Assembly: GCA_947479055.1 (NCBI GenBank) | Contig: CANJYE010000026.1 | Span: 1 to 41,347 of the forward strand | Source: Erythrobacteraceae bacterium | Lineage (GTDB): Bacteria; Pseudomonadota; Alphaproteobacteria; Sphingomonadales; Sphingomonadaceae | Length of the DNA: 41,347 nucleotides | Direction of reading: 5' to 3' | In this document: positions 18,486 to 26,993 of the stretch, in pieces | How the letters are laid out: every line of letters starts with the position of its first letter | Numbering within the stretch: the first letter of the stretch is position 1 | Position numbers and translations under genes: made by a program | The notes under the pieces: generated by a model | Database searches by the model: none | Told to the model about the DNA's origin: nothing | Seen by the model: the letters and a program-made list of their open reading frames with translations, nothing else

Positions 18486-19889
18486 ATGGCTGAATTCGAT
18501 TACGACCTCCTCATCATCGGCTCCGGCCCCGGCGGCTATGTCGCCGCGATCCGCGCGGCGCAATTGGGCCTCAAGACCGCTTGCGTCGAAAGCCGCGAGA
18601 CGCTGGGCGGGACTTGCCTCAATGTCGGCTGCATCCCCTCCAAGGCGCTGCTCCACGGTTCGGAGCTGTTCGAGGAAGCCCATTCCGGCGCGCTCGCCAA
18701 GTTCGGGGTCAAGACCGGCAAGGTCGAGCTCGATCTCGCCGCGTTGCAGGGCGAGAAGGCCGGGGCGGTGAGCGACCTGACCAAGGGCATCGAATATCTG
18801 TTCAAGAAGAACAAGGTCACCTGGCTGAAGGGCTTTGGCAGCTTCAGGGATGCCCATACGGTCGAGGTGGACGGCACCGCACACACTGCGAAGAACGTGG
18901 TCATCGCCACCGGTTCCTCCGTCACGCCGCTGCCGGGTGTCGAAGTGGACAATGCCAAGGGCGTGATCGTCGATTCCACCGGCGCGCTGGCGCTGGAGAA
19001 GGTGCCAAGCCACCTCGTCGTGATCGGCGGCGGGGTGATCGGGCTGGAGCTCGGCTCGGTCTGGCGCAGGCTGGGCGCGAAAGTCACTGTGGTCGAATTC
19101 CTCGACCAGTTGCTGCCCGGCATGGATGGCGAAGTGCGCAAGGAGGCCGCCAGGCTGTTCAAGAAGCAGGGCATGGAGCTCAGGCTTTCGACCAAGGTCA
19201 CCGGCGCGGTGGTCAAGGGCAGGAAGGCTACGCTCACGCTGGAACCCGCTGCGGGCGGCGCGGCCGAAACGCTGGAGGCCGATTGCGTGCTGGTGGCGAT
19301 CGGCCGCAGGCCCAACACCGAAGGGCTTAACCTTGCCGCGATCGGGCTGAAGCCCAACAAGCGCGGCCAGATCGAGACGGCACACGATTTCCGCACCCGC
19401 GTGGACGGGGTCCGGGCGATCGGCGATGTCATTCCCGGCCCGATGCTGGCCCACAAGGCCGAGGATGAAGGCATTGCCGTGGCGGAATACATCGCCGGGC
19501 AGATCGGCATCGTCAATCACGCGGTCATTCCCAGCGTGGTCTATACCATGCCCGAAATCGCCGGAGTCGGCCTGACCGAGGAAGCGGCGAAAGACGCGGG
19601 CCACGCGGTCAAGGTCGGCAAGTTCCCGATGATGGCCAACAGCCGAGCCAAGACCAACCGCGACACCGACGGCTTCGTCAAGATCATCGCCGATGCCGAA
19701 ACCGACCGCGTGCTGGGGGTGTGGATTGTCGCGTCACTGGCCGGGACGATGATCGCGCAGGCCGCGCAGGCGATGGAATTCGGCGCGCTGTCAGAAGATA
19801 TCGCCTACACCTGCCACGCCCACCCGACCCATTCGGAAGCGATCAAGGAAGCGGCCATGGCGGTGCGGGGCAAGCCGATTCATATGTAA
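18486..19889 (+). CDS. lpd: Dihydrolipoyl dehydrogenase (E3)
   Basis: This 467-residue FAD-dependent enzyme reoxidises dihydrolipoyl groups of the dehydrogenase complexes and passes electrons to NAD. It has the N-terminal FAD motif GSGPGG at 12-17, redox cysteines Cys44 and Cys49 in GGTCLNVGC, an NAD-binding GGGVIGLELGSVWRRLG at about 180-196, and the C-terminal catalytic His446/Glu451 in HAHPTHSE. Its place after sucA-sucB suggests this is the copy dedicated to 2-oxoglutarate dehydrogenase. GGAGG lies about 4 nt before the ATG. The stop is 13 nt from the convergent gene at 19903; only a 5-bp hairpin (GGCTG/CAGCC, 19895-19908) lies there. Confidence 0.97.
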   Translation: MAEFDYDLLIIGSGPGGYVAAIRAAQLGLKTACVESRETLGGTCLNVGCIPSKALLHGSELFEEAHSGALAKFGVKTGKVELDLAALQGEKAGAVSDLTKGIEYLFKKNKVTWLKGFGSFRDAHTVEVDGTAHTAKNVVIATGSSVTPLPGVEVDNAKGVIVDSTGALALEKVPSHLVVIGGGVIGLELGSVWRRLGAKVTVVEFLDQLLPGMDGEVRKEAARLFKKQGMELRLSTKVTGAVVKGRKATLTLEPAAGGAAETLEADCVLVAIGRRPNTEGLNLAAIGLKPNKRGQIETAHDFRTRVDGVRAIGDVIPGPMLAHKAEDEGIAVAEYIAGQIGIVNHAVIPSVVYTMPEIAGVGLTEEAAKDAGHAVKVGKFPMMANSRAKTNRDTDGFVKIIADAETDRVLGVWIVASLAGTMIAQAAQAMEFGALSEDIAYTCHAHPTHSEAIKEAAMAVRGKPIHM

Positions 19890-19902
19890 TGCCAGGCTGC
19901 AA

Positions 19903-20619
19903 TCAGCCGCCTGCGTCACTGCCCTCGTCCTGGCCCCCGTCATCCGACTGGGCATCGCGCGCCGCGCGGGCGCGGGCATAGGCATCGTCATTCCACTGGG
20001 GTGTATTGGCCGAAACCTTGTCGTCCAGCTCGACCCGGCTGACCTTGCCGCTGTTGTCGATATTGCAGCGGAAATTGCGGCCACTGGACAGTTTGCCTTC
20101 GATTTCCCAGCCGCTGCCGATCCGTTCGACCGAATCTACACTGTTGACCGGTTCGCTACGTTCGATCTCCTGCACGCACATGTCGGCGGCATTATCGAGG
20201 CCGCTGCCGTCGTATCCGGAGGTGCGGTTGTCACCGTTGCGGTAATAGACATCGGGTTCGCGATCGGGCTCGCTCTCGCGATCGCGGTCGCGCGAATTGT
20301 TGCTGGCGGCAGAGGCAATCGCGGCAATCCCGCCAAGGATCAGGACCCCGGCCAGCACGTCGCCGCCATCGATCCCGTCGCCATGATGGTGATGGCGATG
20401 ACCGCCCCAGCCCCCATAGCCTCCGCCATAGCCTCCGCCCCAGCCGCCGCGATGGCGATGGGCCGTCTCGCTCTCGACGCTCCAGCTTTTCGCAGCCGGA
20501 ACCGGGGCCTTCGCTCCGCCCGCATGGGACAGCTGGGCCGCGGCAACCGGGCTTGCGGCCATGGCCAGCGAAGCGGCGAGCGCAGTGGCAGCGGCAAAGC
20601 GGGAAGTGAAGAAAGCCAT
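19903..20619 (-). CDS. Exported His/Gly-rich protein of unknown function
   Basis: This 238-residue protein belongs to no family I can name. It has a signal peptide (cleavage likely after AAA, residues 26-28), a Gly/Tyr/Trp-rich stretch with a His cluster (about 54-80, ending HRHHHH), a hydrophobic segment at about 86-105 (GGDVLAGVLILGGIAAIASA), an Asp/Arg/Glu-rich linker, and a C-terminal domain with two cysteines (DMCVQEIE and FRCNI) ending in a GKVSRVELDD strand. The His cluster could bind metal (inference). The same layout, and matching hydrophobic and cysteine motifs, occur in the protein at 22321-22905, so they are paralogs. The ATG at 20619 starts the signal peptide and has AGGGAC upstream; the longer frame is rejected. 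A promoter-like element lies at 20679-20707. It is convergent with lpd. Confidence 0.8.
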   Translation of the reverse strand: MAFFTSRFAAATALAASLAMAASPVAAAQLSHAGGAKAPVPAAKSWSVESETAHRHRGGWGGGYGGGYGGWGGHRHHHHGDGIDGGDVLAGVLILGGIAAIASAASNNSRDRDRESEPDREPDVYYRNGDNRTSGYDGSGLDNAADMCVQEIERSEPVNSVDSVERIGSGWEIEGKLSSGRNFRCNIDNSGKVSRVELDDKVSANTPQWNDDAYARARAARDAQSDDGGQDEGSDAGG

Positions 20620-20678
20620 CGGCGGCGTCCCTGGTTCGGGGTGCGGCACGGTGCCCCACCCACTCGATGCCACAGGAT

Positions 20679-20707
20679 TAAGCGTGCCTGCCTTGCGACA
20701 GGCTGAA
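20679..20707 (-). promoter_or_regulatory. Shared promoter-like element, copy 1
   Basis: On the minus strand TTCAGCC (20707-20701) is followed after exactly 16 nt by CGCTTA (20684-20679), about 60 nt before the start at 20619. The same two words with the same spacing lie upstream of the paralog at 22321-22905. The distance suits a -35/-10 pair or an activator site next to a -10. Confidence 0.5.
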
Positions 20708-20715
20708 CCGTGCTG

Positions 20716-21633
20716 TCAGGTCTTGGACACCACGCCATGCTTGGCGACCGGGATGAAACCCACTTTCGAAGCTTCCCCCGCCGTGGCGCTCAAGGTGTCA
20801 AGGCCCTTGGTCGGATAGTCGGCACGCTCGTCGAAGCGGGCTATATCGTCCCAATGCGCCAGAACATTGGTGACGCTGCGCTCGCCTTCGGCGAAACGGT
20901 GGCCACCCGAACGCTGCCAGCGGAATTTCGCCGCCCAGCCACCGCCGACCTCGATCAATGAGCCGTTTTCCTGCGTGTCCGGATGGACCAGCGCCAGCGC
21001 GAAAGGCGCGACCGCCGCCTGCGGCAGGGCGGCATGCAATTCCGGGGTAAAGACTGACTCGGTCAGCGCGCTGGTCGCTACCGGGGCAATAGCATTCACC
21101 TTGATGCCATTGCGCACGCCCTCGATCGCCAGCGTATAGGTCAGGCCCATGGTGCCGCTCTTGGCCGAGATGTAATTGGCCTGGCCGTAATTGCCGTAAA
21201 CCACGCCGCTGGTGACAGTCAGCAGAATGCGGCCATAGCCGCGCTCCATCATGTGCGGCCACACCGCCTTGGCGCAATTGCGGGTGCCGTGAAGATGGAC
21301 GTCGAGCACATCGTTCCATTCCTCGTCACTCATTTTGAGGAAGGTCTTGTCGCGCAGGATCCCGGCGTTGACGATCAGGATATCGACCTTGCCGAAAGCG
21401 TTCATCGCCGCTTCGAAGATCCGCTCGCCTTCGCGCACATCGGCGATGCAGGCTTCCGCGATCAGCCCTTCAGCGCGGATATCGGCGGCGGTCTGCGCGG
21501 CGGATCCGCCTCGCCCGGCCACCAGTACGCTGGCCCCCTCGCGCGCCAGCCCGAGGCAATATTCCCGCCCGATGCCCGCGCCGCCACCGACGACGATCGC
21601 CACCTGCCCTGCAAATTCGCTACCTTGTGCCAT
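20716..21633 (-). CDS. Short-chain dehydrogenase, MFE-2/17beta-HSD4-like
   Basis: This 305-residue short-chain dehydrogenase has the nucleotide motif GGGAGIG at 16-22, NAG at 89-91, and catalytic Ser142, Tyr154 and Lys158 (YxxxK). The block VHLHGT at 112-117, with His where classical enzymes have Asn, and YGNYGQANYISAK at 146-158 closely resemble the (R)-3-hydroxyacyl-CoA dehydrogenase domain of peroxisomal multifunctional enzyme type 2. A role on a hydroxyacyl-CoA or steroid-like substrate is therefore likely, but the substrate is unknown. The C-terminal 60 residues go beyond the basic fold, as in that subgroup. It lies 16 nt after the CMD-family gene and is probably co-transcribed with it. 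AGGAAGGG lies about 10 nt before the ATG. Confidence 0.85.
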   Translation of the reverse strand: MAQGSEFAGQVAIVVGGGAGIGREYCLGLAREGASVLVAGRGGSAAQTAADIRAEGLIAEACIADVREGERIFEAAMNAFGKVDILIVNAGILRDKTFLKMSDEEWNDVLDVHLHGTRNCAKAVWPHMMERGYGRILLTVTSGVVYGNYGQANYISAKSGTMGLTYTLAIEGVRNGIKVNAIAPVATSALTESVFTPELHAALPQAAVAPFALALVHPDTQENGSLIEVGGGWAAKFRWQRSGGHRFAEGERSVTNVLAHWDDIARFDERADYPTKGLDTLSATAGEASKVGFIPVAKHGVVSKT

Positions 21634-21649
21634 CCTCTTGTTCCCTTCC

Positions 21650-22213
21650 TCAGTTCTTCTTGGCCGGAAAACGCCGGCCGAATCCTTCCAGCGGCAGCCG
21701 CAGGCTTTCGGTGATATAGGCCACCGTCCGGTAATTGCCCGCCAGCATCAGCGCCTCGATGATCGCCTCGTCGCTCAGCACGCTGCTGACCTGGCCGTAG
21801 AGTTCGTCGTCCAGCGTGCAATGGGCATGCAGGGCATCGCACATCCGGATGAGGATGCGGTCCTCCTCGTTCCAGCACGGGTCTTCCGGGCCGCCATGGA
21901 CCAGCGAATAGAGCTGCGCTTCGTCGAACAACTGGTCGCCGAAATAGGCGACATGGAGCCCCCATTCATATTCCGACCCACTCTGCGCGGTGACCCGATC
22001 GACGATGATCTCGCGCTGGCGCTTGTTGAGATTGCCCTTGCCCATCAGCCCGCGCCCGGCAAAGCGCAGGAACAGGCGCGGATCGCGCGCCATGGTGGTG
22101 AACAGGCTGAAATCCGGCACGCCTTCCGGAACGATCCGGGAAATCAGCGTCTGGACTTCCTCGGGCAGCGGCTTTTGCGCCGGGGCCATCCGGGGCGGCT
22201 TGCGTTCGGTCAA
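21650..22213 (-). CDS. Carboxymuconolactone decarboxylase family protein
   Basis: This 187-residue protein is of the CMD/AhpD-like all-helical family. The core is at about 40-130: LFLRFAGRGLMGKGNLNKRQREI, then IIVDRVTAQSGSEYEWGLHVAYF (positions about 48-92; key residues Glu, Trp and His in EYEWGLH). The AhpD-type CxxC is absent, so it is not a peroxidase of that kind; the E-x-x-x-x-H pattern is that of the decarboxylase-like and uncharacterised subgroups. The start is TTG at 22213, chosen because GAGGAGA precedes it by about 6 nt; the first ATG, at 22189, has no ribosome site. It precedes the short-chain dehydrogenase by 16 nt, suggesting a small catabolic operon of unknown substrate. Confidence 0.8.
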   Translation of the reverse strand: MTERKPPRMAPAQKPLPEEVQTLISRIVPEGVPDFSLFTTMARDPRLFLRFAGRGLMGKGNLNKRQREIIVDRVTAQSGSEYEWGLHVAYFGDQLFDEAQLYSLVHGGPEDPCWNEEDRILIRMCDALHAHCTLDDELYGQVSSVLSDEAIIEALMLAGNYRTVAYITESLRLPLEGFGRRFPAKKN

Positions 22214-22256
22214 GGGAATCTCCTCAGGTTTCCACCCCTATTCCCCACTCCGGCGC

Positions 22257-22296
22257 AAAAGAAAAGCGGCCCGGGTCCGATTGAGACCCGGGCCGC
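22257..22296 (-). terminator. Rho-independent terminator after the 22321-22905 gene
   Basis: GCGGCCCGGGTC (22266-22277) pairs perfectly with GACCCGGGCCGC (22285-22296) around a 7-nt loop. On the minus strand the stem is followed by TTTTCTTTT (22265-22257). It lies about 25 nt past the stop of the 22321-22905 gene and separates it from the CMD-SDR pair. Confidence 0.9.
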
Positions 22297-22320
22297 CAGA
22301 AGGCACGGTCAGGCGTTGGT

Positions 22321-22905
22321 TCAGAGGCCGCGAATGCCACTGAAGTCGATGTCCACCACCCGGCCATAACGAACCTCGCAGGTGAAGCGGCCAGCATCAT
22401 AGCCACGGTAGCTGCTGTTCCAGCCGCGATAATCGCCGCCCCAGCCACGGCCATATTCATAGTCGCCGCGGTGCCACGAACGGCCCATCGAGTTGACCGC
22501 AATCCGGCCCTTGACCGTGTAGCCACCGCGATTCCAGTCGACATCGCGAATGTCGGTCACATCGGCCCGGCCATAGGAATAACGGCTGGCGGTGTTCTCG
22601 GCGGCGCGGACGCACATCTCGATCGCGCTGCGGGGGTTCTCGCGGCGGAAACCGTCGCGGTAGCCGAAGCGGTCATTGTCCCGATAGCCATAGCGGTCGC
22701 GATAGATTCGGTCGTCGCGATCATAGCGGTCGTTGTCGGCGGAAGCGGCGATGGCGGCAATCCCGCCGATTACCAGGGCGCCGGCAATGATCTCGCCAGC
22801 TCCGATACCGTCACCGTCATGCCGTGCATAAGCGGGAGAGATCGAAGCCGCTGCCATCGCACCGGTGGCGACAGTTGCGACCAGGGCTTTGGAAAAGGTC
22901 TTCAT
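22321..22905 (-). CDS. Exported Asp/Arg/Tyr-rich protein of unknown function
   Basis: This 194-residue protein has a signal peptide (cleavage likely after AYA, residue 27), a short HDGDG, a hydrophobic segment at about 33-52 (GAGEIIAGALVIGGIAAIAA), a repetitive Asp/Arg/Tyr stretch (about 54-88), and a C-terminal domain with EMCVRAAEN, GGYTVKGRI and RFTCEVRYGRVVDID. The hydrophobic segment and the two-cysteine C-terminal pattern match the protein at 19903-20619. No family is recognised; it is likely an envelope protein. The ATG at 22905 is chosen for the signal peptide and the GAGGA about 8 nt upstream; the longer frame starting at 22950 is rejected. It has its own promoter-like element (22962-22990) and a strong terminator, so it is a single-gene unit. 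Confidence 0.82.
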   Translation of the reverse strand: MKTFSKALVATVATGAMAAASISPAYARHDGDGIGAGEIIAGALVIGGIAAIAASADNDRYDRDDRIYRDRYGYRDNDRFGYRDGFRRENPRSAIEMCVRAAENTASRYSYGRADVTDIRDVDWNRGGYTVKGRIAVNSMGRSWHRGDYEYGRGWGGDYRGWNSSYRGYDAGRFTCEVRYGRVVDIDFSGIRGL

Positions 22906-22961
22906 GGTTCTCATCCTCAAATTGGGGCGGGAACCCGATGTTCCCGTCATGAGGATGCTTC

Positions 22962-22990
22962 TAAGCGAGTCGGCCTGAGGCGAGGCTGAA
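22962..22990 (-). promoter_or_regulatory. Shared promoter-like element, copy 2
   Basis: TTCAGCC (22990-22984) and CGCTTA (22967-22962), minus strand, are 16 nt apart, exactly as in copy 1. Further upstream an inverted CTGAAC/GTTCAG pair (22986-22991 and 23008-23013) could be an operator. Confidence 0.5.
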
Positions 22991-23037
22991 CTGGTCCGAC
23001 AGCGACTGTTCAGGAATTTAGCTACTTTTATGAACGG

Positions 23038-25203
23038 CTATGGCGCCGGTGCCTTCGGCACTTCCAGCCCGGTGAAACGGGCCATGAAGGCCAGCACATC
23101 GGCACCTTCCTCGATCACCTTGTCAGTCGGCTTGCCCGAGCCGTGGCCGGCCCGCGTCTCGATCCGGATCAGCCGGGGCTTCGGCCCGAGTTCGGCCGCC
23201 TGCAACGCGGCGGCATATTTGAAGCTGTGGCCCGGCACCACCCGGTCGTCGGTATCGGCAGTGGTCACCAGCATGGCCGGATAGGCAGTGCCGCCATGGA
23301 TGTTGTGATAGGGCGAATAGGACCTCAGCACCTTGAAATCAGCCTCGCGGTCGGGATGACCGTAATCGTCCACCCAGTATCGTCCAGCGGTCCAGCGGTC
23401 GAACCGCAGCATGTCCATTACGCCTACTGCCGCATGGACCGCGTCGAACAGGTCTGGCCGCTGGTTGGTCACCGCCCCCATCAGCAGGCCGCCGTTGGAT
23501 CGTCCCTCGATTGCCAGCCCATGGGGTGAAGCGATCCCTTCGCGCTTGAGATAGTCCCCGGCGGCTATGAAATCATCGAACACGTTCTGCTTGTTGGCGA
23601 GCCGCCCGGCATCGTGCCATTCCTTGCCATATTCGCCCCCGCCCCGGATATTGGCGAGCGCGAAGGCCCCGCCCGCTTCCAGCCAGGCCATGCGGGTGGC
23701 GGAAAAGCCCGGCGTCAGCGCAATGTCGAACCCGCCATAGCCATAAAGCATGGTCGGCACCGGCTTGCCTGCGGCGGCCACGGAAGCCTTGCGCACCACG
23801 AACATCGGCACCTTGGTGCCATCCTTCGAAGTGTAGAAGCGCTGTTCCACCGCATAATCATCCGGCTTGAAAGTCAGTGCCGGCAGAGCGAAGGGCGTGG
23901 TCTTGTTGGTGATGAGGTCCATCCGGTAAATGCCGGGCGGACGGTTGAAGCTGGTGAAGCTGAAGAAGGTTTCCGCATCGCCCGGCTGGCCCTTGAACCC
24001 CGCCGCCGTGCCCAGGCCATTGAGCTGGATCTCGTCGATGCTGTTGCCGGCGAAGTTGAAGATCAGCGCGCGTGAGGCGGCGTCCTTGAGATAGGACACG
24101 ATCAGCCGGTTCCCGACCAGCGCCGCGCCGTCAATCGTCTCGCGCAGTTCCGGCACCACTTCCACCCAGCGCGGTGCCGGATCGTCCAGCCCGATCGCAA
24201 CCACCTTGAAACGCGGCGCGTCCTGGTTGGTGGTGAACCACAAGGCCCCGTTGATCCCCTCGATCAGGTTCCAGGCATTGTCGAACCCGGTCACCAGAGG
24301 GCGGGCATACCAGCCTTCGGTCCGGCGCTTGGCCAGATCGATGATATGAATTTCATAGCGCGCATCGGTGCCGAGCGCGCTGGTAATTACCGCCCAGCGC
24401 CCGTCCCAGGTCACTTCGGCGGTGTGGCCCTGTTCGGGCTGGCCGGGCGTGGCATAGACCAGTTCGTCCACAGATTGCGGCGTGCCGAGGCGGTGAAACC
24501 AGACCGCCTGGTTGTAGTTCAACGCCTGAAAGTCCCGGCCTTCCGCCGGCTCGGGGAAGCGCGAATAGAGAAAACCCTCCTCCCCCACCCAGGCGAGGCT
24601 GGTGAACTTCGCCCATTCGATCCGGTCGGGCAGGTACTGCCCGGTCTTGACGTCGAGCACCTCGAGCCGCCGCCAGTCGCTGCCGCCGTCCTGCACACTG
24701 TAAAGCAGGTAGCGGCCCTTGGGCGATGGCTTCCACGCATCGAGCGCGGTGGCTGCATCCGCAGCCCATGTGTTGGGATCGAGCAGCAGCCGCTGCTTGC
24801 CCTTCAGGCCATTGCGTACAAACAGCTGCTCTTGGTTCTGCAGGCCCGAATTGCGCTCGTAGAAATAGCGTTTTCCTGCCTTCACCGGGATCGAATAGCG
24901 CTCGAAATTCAAAAGGCTGGCGATCTTGGCCTCGAACCATGCCCGTTCCGGCAGGCTGTTGAGATAGCCATGCGTGACCTTGTTCTCCCGCGCGACCCAA
25001 TCCGCCACTTCGGGATCGCTGCGCACATCACCTTCAAGCCAGCGATAGGGATCGGCCACCTTCTCGCCGAAGATCGTCTCGACGATATCCTGGCGGCGGG
25101 TCTCGGGATAGGCGGGTGCCGTCATGGCGTCGGCGGCCATGGCAGGAACCGGCAATCCGGCAAGAAGGAGCGCGCCAAGGATTTGGCGCAAGAGGCGGCG
25201 CAT
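23038..25203 (-). CDS. Exported prolyl oligopeptidase (S9A)
   Basis: This 721-residue serine peptidase of family S9 (prolyl oligopeptidase type) cuts short peptides after proline. The signal peptide MRRLLRQILGALLLAGLP...AMA covers about 1-23, so it acts in the periplasm. A seven-bladed propeller (about 90-440) precedes the alpha/beta hydrolase domain with nucleophile Ser569 in GRSNGG, an Asp in ADTDDRVVPGHS, and His in RAGHGSGKP. YPETRRQDIVETIFGEKVADPYRWLE near the N-terminus (about 30-55; key DPYRWLE) is the S9A hallmark. The ATG at 25203 is chosen for its signal peptide and the GGGAG 6 nt upstream. It starts only 18 nt past the terminator hairpin that closes the ribosomal operon, leaving almost no room for its own promoter. 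Confidence 0.92.
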   Translation of the reverse strand: MRRLLRQILGALLLAGLPVPAMAADAMTAPAYPETRRQDIVETIFGEKVADPYRWLEGDVRSDPEVADWVARENKVTHGYLNSLPERAWFEAKIASLLNFERYSIPVKAGKRYFYERNSGLQNQEQLFVRNGLKGKQRLLLDPNTWAADAATALDAWKPSPKGRYLLYSVQDGGSDWRRLEVLDVKTGQYLPDRIEWAKFTSLAWVGEEGFLYSRFPEPAEGRDFQALNYNQAVWFHRLGTPQSVDELVYATPGQPEQGHTAEVTWDGRWAVITSALGTDARYEIHIIDLAKRRTEGWYARPLVTGFDNAWNLIEGINGALWFTTNQDAPRFKVVAIGLDDPAPRWVEVVPELRETIDGAALVGNRLIVSYLKDAASRALIFNFAGNSIDEIQLNGLGTAAGFKGQPGDAETFFSFTSFNRPPGIYRMDLITNKTTPFALPALTFKPDDYAVEQRFYTSKDGTKVPMFVVRKASVAAAGKPVPTMLYGYGGFDIALTPGFSATRMAWLEAGGAFALANIRGGGEYGKEWHDAGRLANKQNVFDDFIAAGDYLKREGIASPHGLAIEGRSNGGLLMGAVTNQRPDLFDAVHAAVGVMDMLRFDRWTAGRYWVDDYGHPDREADFKVLRSYSPYHNIHGGTAYPAMLVTTADTDDRVVPGHSFKYAAALQAAELGPKPRLIRIETRAGHGSGKPTDKVIEEGADVLAFMARFTGLEVPKAPAP

Positions 25204-25220
25204 GCACGACTCCCAAGAGA

Positions 25221-25259
25221 AAAGGGCGGAAGCGAACTTAGCATTCGCGTCCGCCCTTT
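25221..25259 (-). terminator. Terminator of the ribosomal protein cluster
   Basis: AAAGGGCGGA (25221-25230) pairs perfectly with TCCGCCCTTT (25250-25259), extended inward by GCGAA/TTCGC. On the minus strand the stem ends in U residues followed by TCTCTT. It lies 33 nt after the rplQ stop. Confidence 0.85.
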
Positions 25260-25291
25260 CAATGATCTGACCGTTGCGATCGGACGCAGGC

Positions 25292-25711
25292 TCAGGCTTC
25301 GGCGAAATCTTCCTCGCTCTGGACCGGACCGCTGTCCTGGCCCTTGGCGGAGACATCGCGATCGACCAGCTCGATCACGGCGATTGGCGCGGCATCTGAG
25401 GCCCGGAAACCGGCCTTGACGATGCGGGTGTAGCCACCTTCACGGCCGCGATAACGCTCGGCCAGAACTTCGAACAGCTTCTTTTCCTGTGTGGCGTCGA
25501 GCATGCGGGCATGCGCGAGACGACGGTTGGACAGGCCGCCGTGCTTGGCCAGCGTGATCAGCTTTTCGACATAGGGGCGCAGTTCCTTGGCCTTTGCCAC
25601 CGTGGTGGTGATCTGCTCATGCTTGATGAGAGCAGAGGCCATGTTGCGGAACAGGGCCTTGCGGTGGCCGGTCTTGCGCTGGAGCTTACGCCCGCCAATT
25701 TTGTGACGCAT
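25292..25711 (-). CDS. rplQ: 50S ribosomal protein L17
   Basis: This 139-residue large-subunit protein opens with the conserved [20 protein letters not shown] (residues 1-20) and contains [16 protein letters not shown] and [13 protein letters not shown]. The last 20 residues are an acidic tail ([19 protein letters not shown]) beyond the core of about 120. It is the last gene of the alpha-operon part, 117 nt after rpoA. Two 6-bp hairpins lie in that gap (25733-25756 and 25799-25816). Confidence 0.97.
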   Translation of the reverse strand: MRHKIGGRKLQRKTGHRKALFRNMASALIKHEQITTTVAKAKELRPYVEKLITLAKHGGLSNRRLAHARMLDATQEKKLFEVLAERYRGREGGYTRIVKAGFRASDAAPIAVIELVDRDVSAKGQDSGPVQSEEDFAEA

Positions 25712-25732
25712 TGTATTTCCTTCTGTTCGTAC

Positions 25733-25816
25733 CGGGGCCCGTATCAGGTAGCCCCGTCCAGGTGGCGCTCGGGGCGGCCACCGTCTGCCCTTTGGTCATC
25801 CCGGCCGAAACCGGGA
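25733..25816 (-). other. Two hairpins between rpoA and rplQ
   Basis: CGGGGC (25733-25738) pairs with GCCCCG (25751-25756), and TCCCGG (25799-25804) pairs with CCGGGA (25811-25816). Neither has a U-run. They could stabilise or mark the mRNA between the two genes. Confidence 0.45.
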
Positions 25817-25828
25817 CGACAAGCCCCA

Positions 25829-26887
25829 TCAGCCGAGCAGTTCCTGCTCGAGCTTCTTGGCCATTTCCTCGATGTTCTCGGGCGGCCAGCCCGGGATATC
25901 CATGCCGAGACGCAGGCCCATGCTGGACAGCACTTCCTTGATCTCGTTCAGCGACTTGCGGCCGAAATTCGGAGTGCGGAGCATTTCCGCCTCGGTCTTC
26001 TGGACCAGGTCGCCGATGTAGATGATATTGTCGTTCTTGAGGCAATTGGCCGAACGCACCGACAGTTCCAGCTCGTCCACCTTCTTGAGGAGGTAGCGGT
26101 TGAGCTGGTTGGCGTCGCTTTCTTCCGGAGCCGAAGCGGCCACGCCGATCATCGGCGAGCCGGACTGCGGCATCGATTCCTCGAAGTGGACGAACAGCGC
26201 CAGCTGGTCCTGCAGGATGCGCGCGGCAAAGGCCACGGCATCTTCCGGGGTGACGGTGCCGTCGGTCTCGATCGTCAGCGACAGCTTGTCGTAATCGAGT
26301 TCCTGCCCGACGCGGGCATTCTCGACCTTGTAGCTGACCTGGCGGATCGGCGAATAAAGCGAGTCGACCGGGATCAGGCCGATTGGGGCATCGATCGGAC
26401 GGTTCGACACGGCCGGGACATAGCCCTTGCCGGTGTCGGCGGTCAGTTCCATGTTGAGCGTCGCGCCTTCGTCGAGATGGCAGATCACGAGGTTCTTGTT
26501 CATCACCTCGATATCGCCCGACACCGCAATGTCCCCGGCGGTCACTTCGCCCGGGCCAGTGGCGGAAAGCTGGAGGCGCTTGGGGCCTTCGCCTTCCATC
26601 CGCAGCGCAATCTGCTTCACGTTGAGGACGATGTCGGTGACATCCTCGCGCACGCCGGCCAGCGAGGAGAATTCGTGCAGCACGTTCTCGATCTTGATCG
26701 AGATGATCGCCGCACCCTGCAGGCTGGACAGCAGTACCCGGCGCAGCGAGTTGCCGAGCGTCAGGCCGAAGCCCCGCTCCAGCGGCTCGGCGATGAAGGT
26801 CGCCTTGCGCTTGCCATCGCTGCCTTGCTTGACTTCAAGGTTGTTGGGCTTCTTCAGTTCCTGCCAGTTCTTGATGTTGACGGACAT
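25829..26887 (-). CDS. rpoA: RNA polymerase alpha subunit
   Basis: This 352-residue protein is the alpha subunit of RNA polymerase. The N-terminal assembly domain carries [20 protein letters not shown] at about 36-55; the C-terminal domain carries [16 protein letters not shown] and [20 protein letters not shown], the part that contacts UP elements and activators. Length is slightly above that of E. coli (329). GGGGAAG lies directly upstream of the ATG. It lies between rpsK (106 nt upstream, with a perfect 8-bp hairpin in the gap) and rplQ. Confidence 0.98.
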   Translation of the reverse strand: MSVNIKNWQELKKPNNLEVKQGSDGKRKATFIAEPLERGFGLTLGNSLRRVLLSSLQGAAIISIKIENVLHEFSSLAGVREDVTDIVLNVKQIALRMEGEGPKRLQLSATGPGEVTAGDIAVSGDIEVMNKNLVICHLDEGATLNMELTADTGKGYVPAVSNRPIDAPIGLIPVDSLYSPIRQVSYKVENARVGQELDYDKLSLTIETDGTVTPEDAVAFAARILQDQLALFVHFEESMPQSGSPMIGVAASAPEESDANQLNRYLLKKVDELELSVRSANCLKNDNIIYIGDLVQKTEAEMLRTPNFGRKSLNEIKEVLSSMGLRLGMDIPGWPPENIEEMAKKLEQELLG

Positions 26888-26960
26888 GGACTTCCCCTAA
26901 GGTGTGTTTCTGGCGGAAACGGCCGCTGCGCCAATCATGCGCCGCGGCCGATCCGAAAGT

Positions 26961-26980
26961 CGGTGACCACAGGGTCACCG
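26961..26980 (-). other. Hairpin between rpsK and rpoA
   Basis: CGGTGACC (26961-26968) and GGTCACCG (26973-26980) pair perfectly with a 4-nt loop. There is no U-run. Confidence 0.6.
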
Positions 26981-26993
26981 GGCAGGTTCGAAA

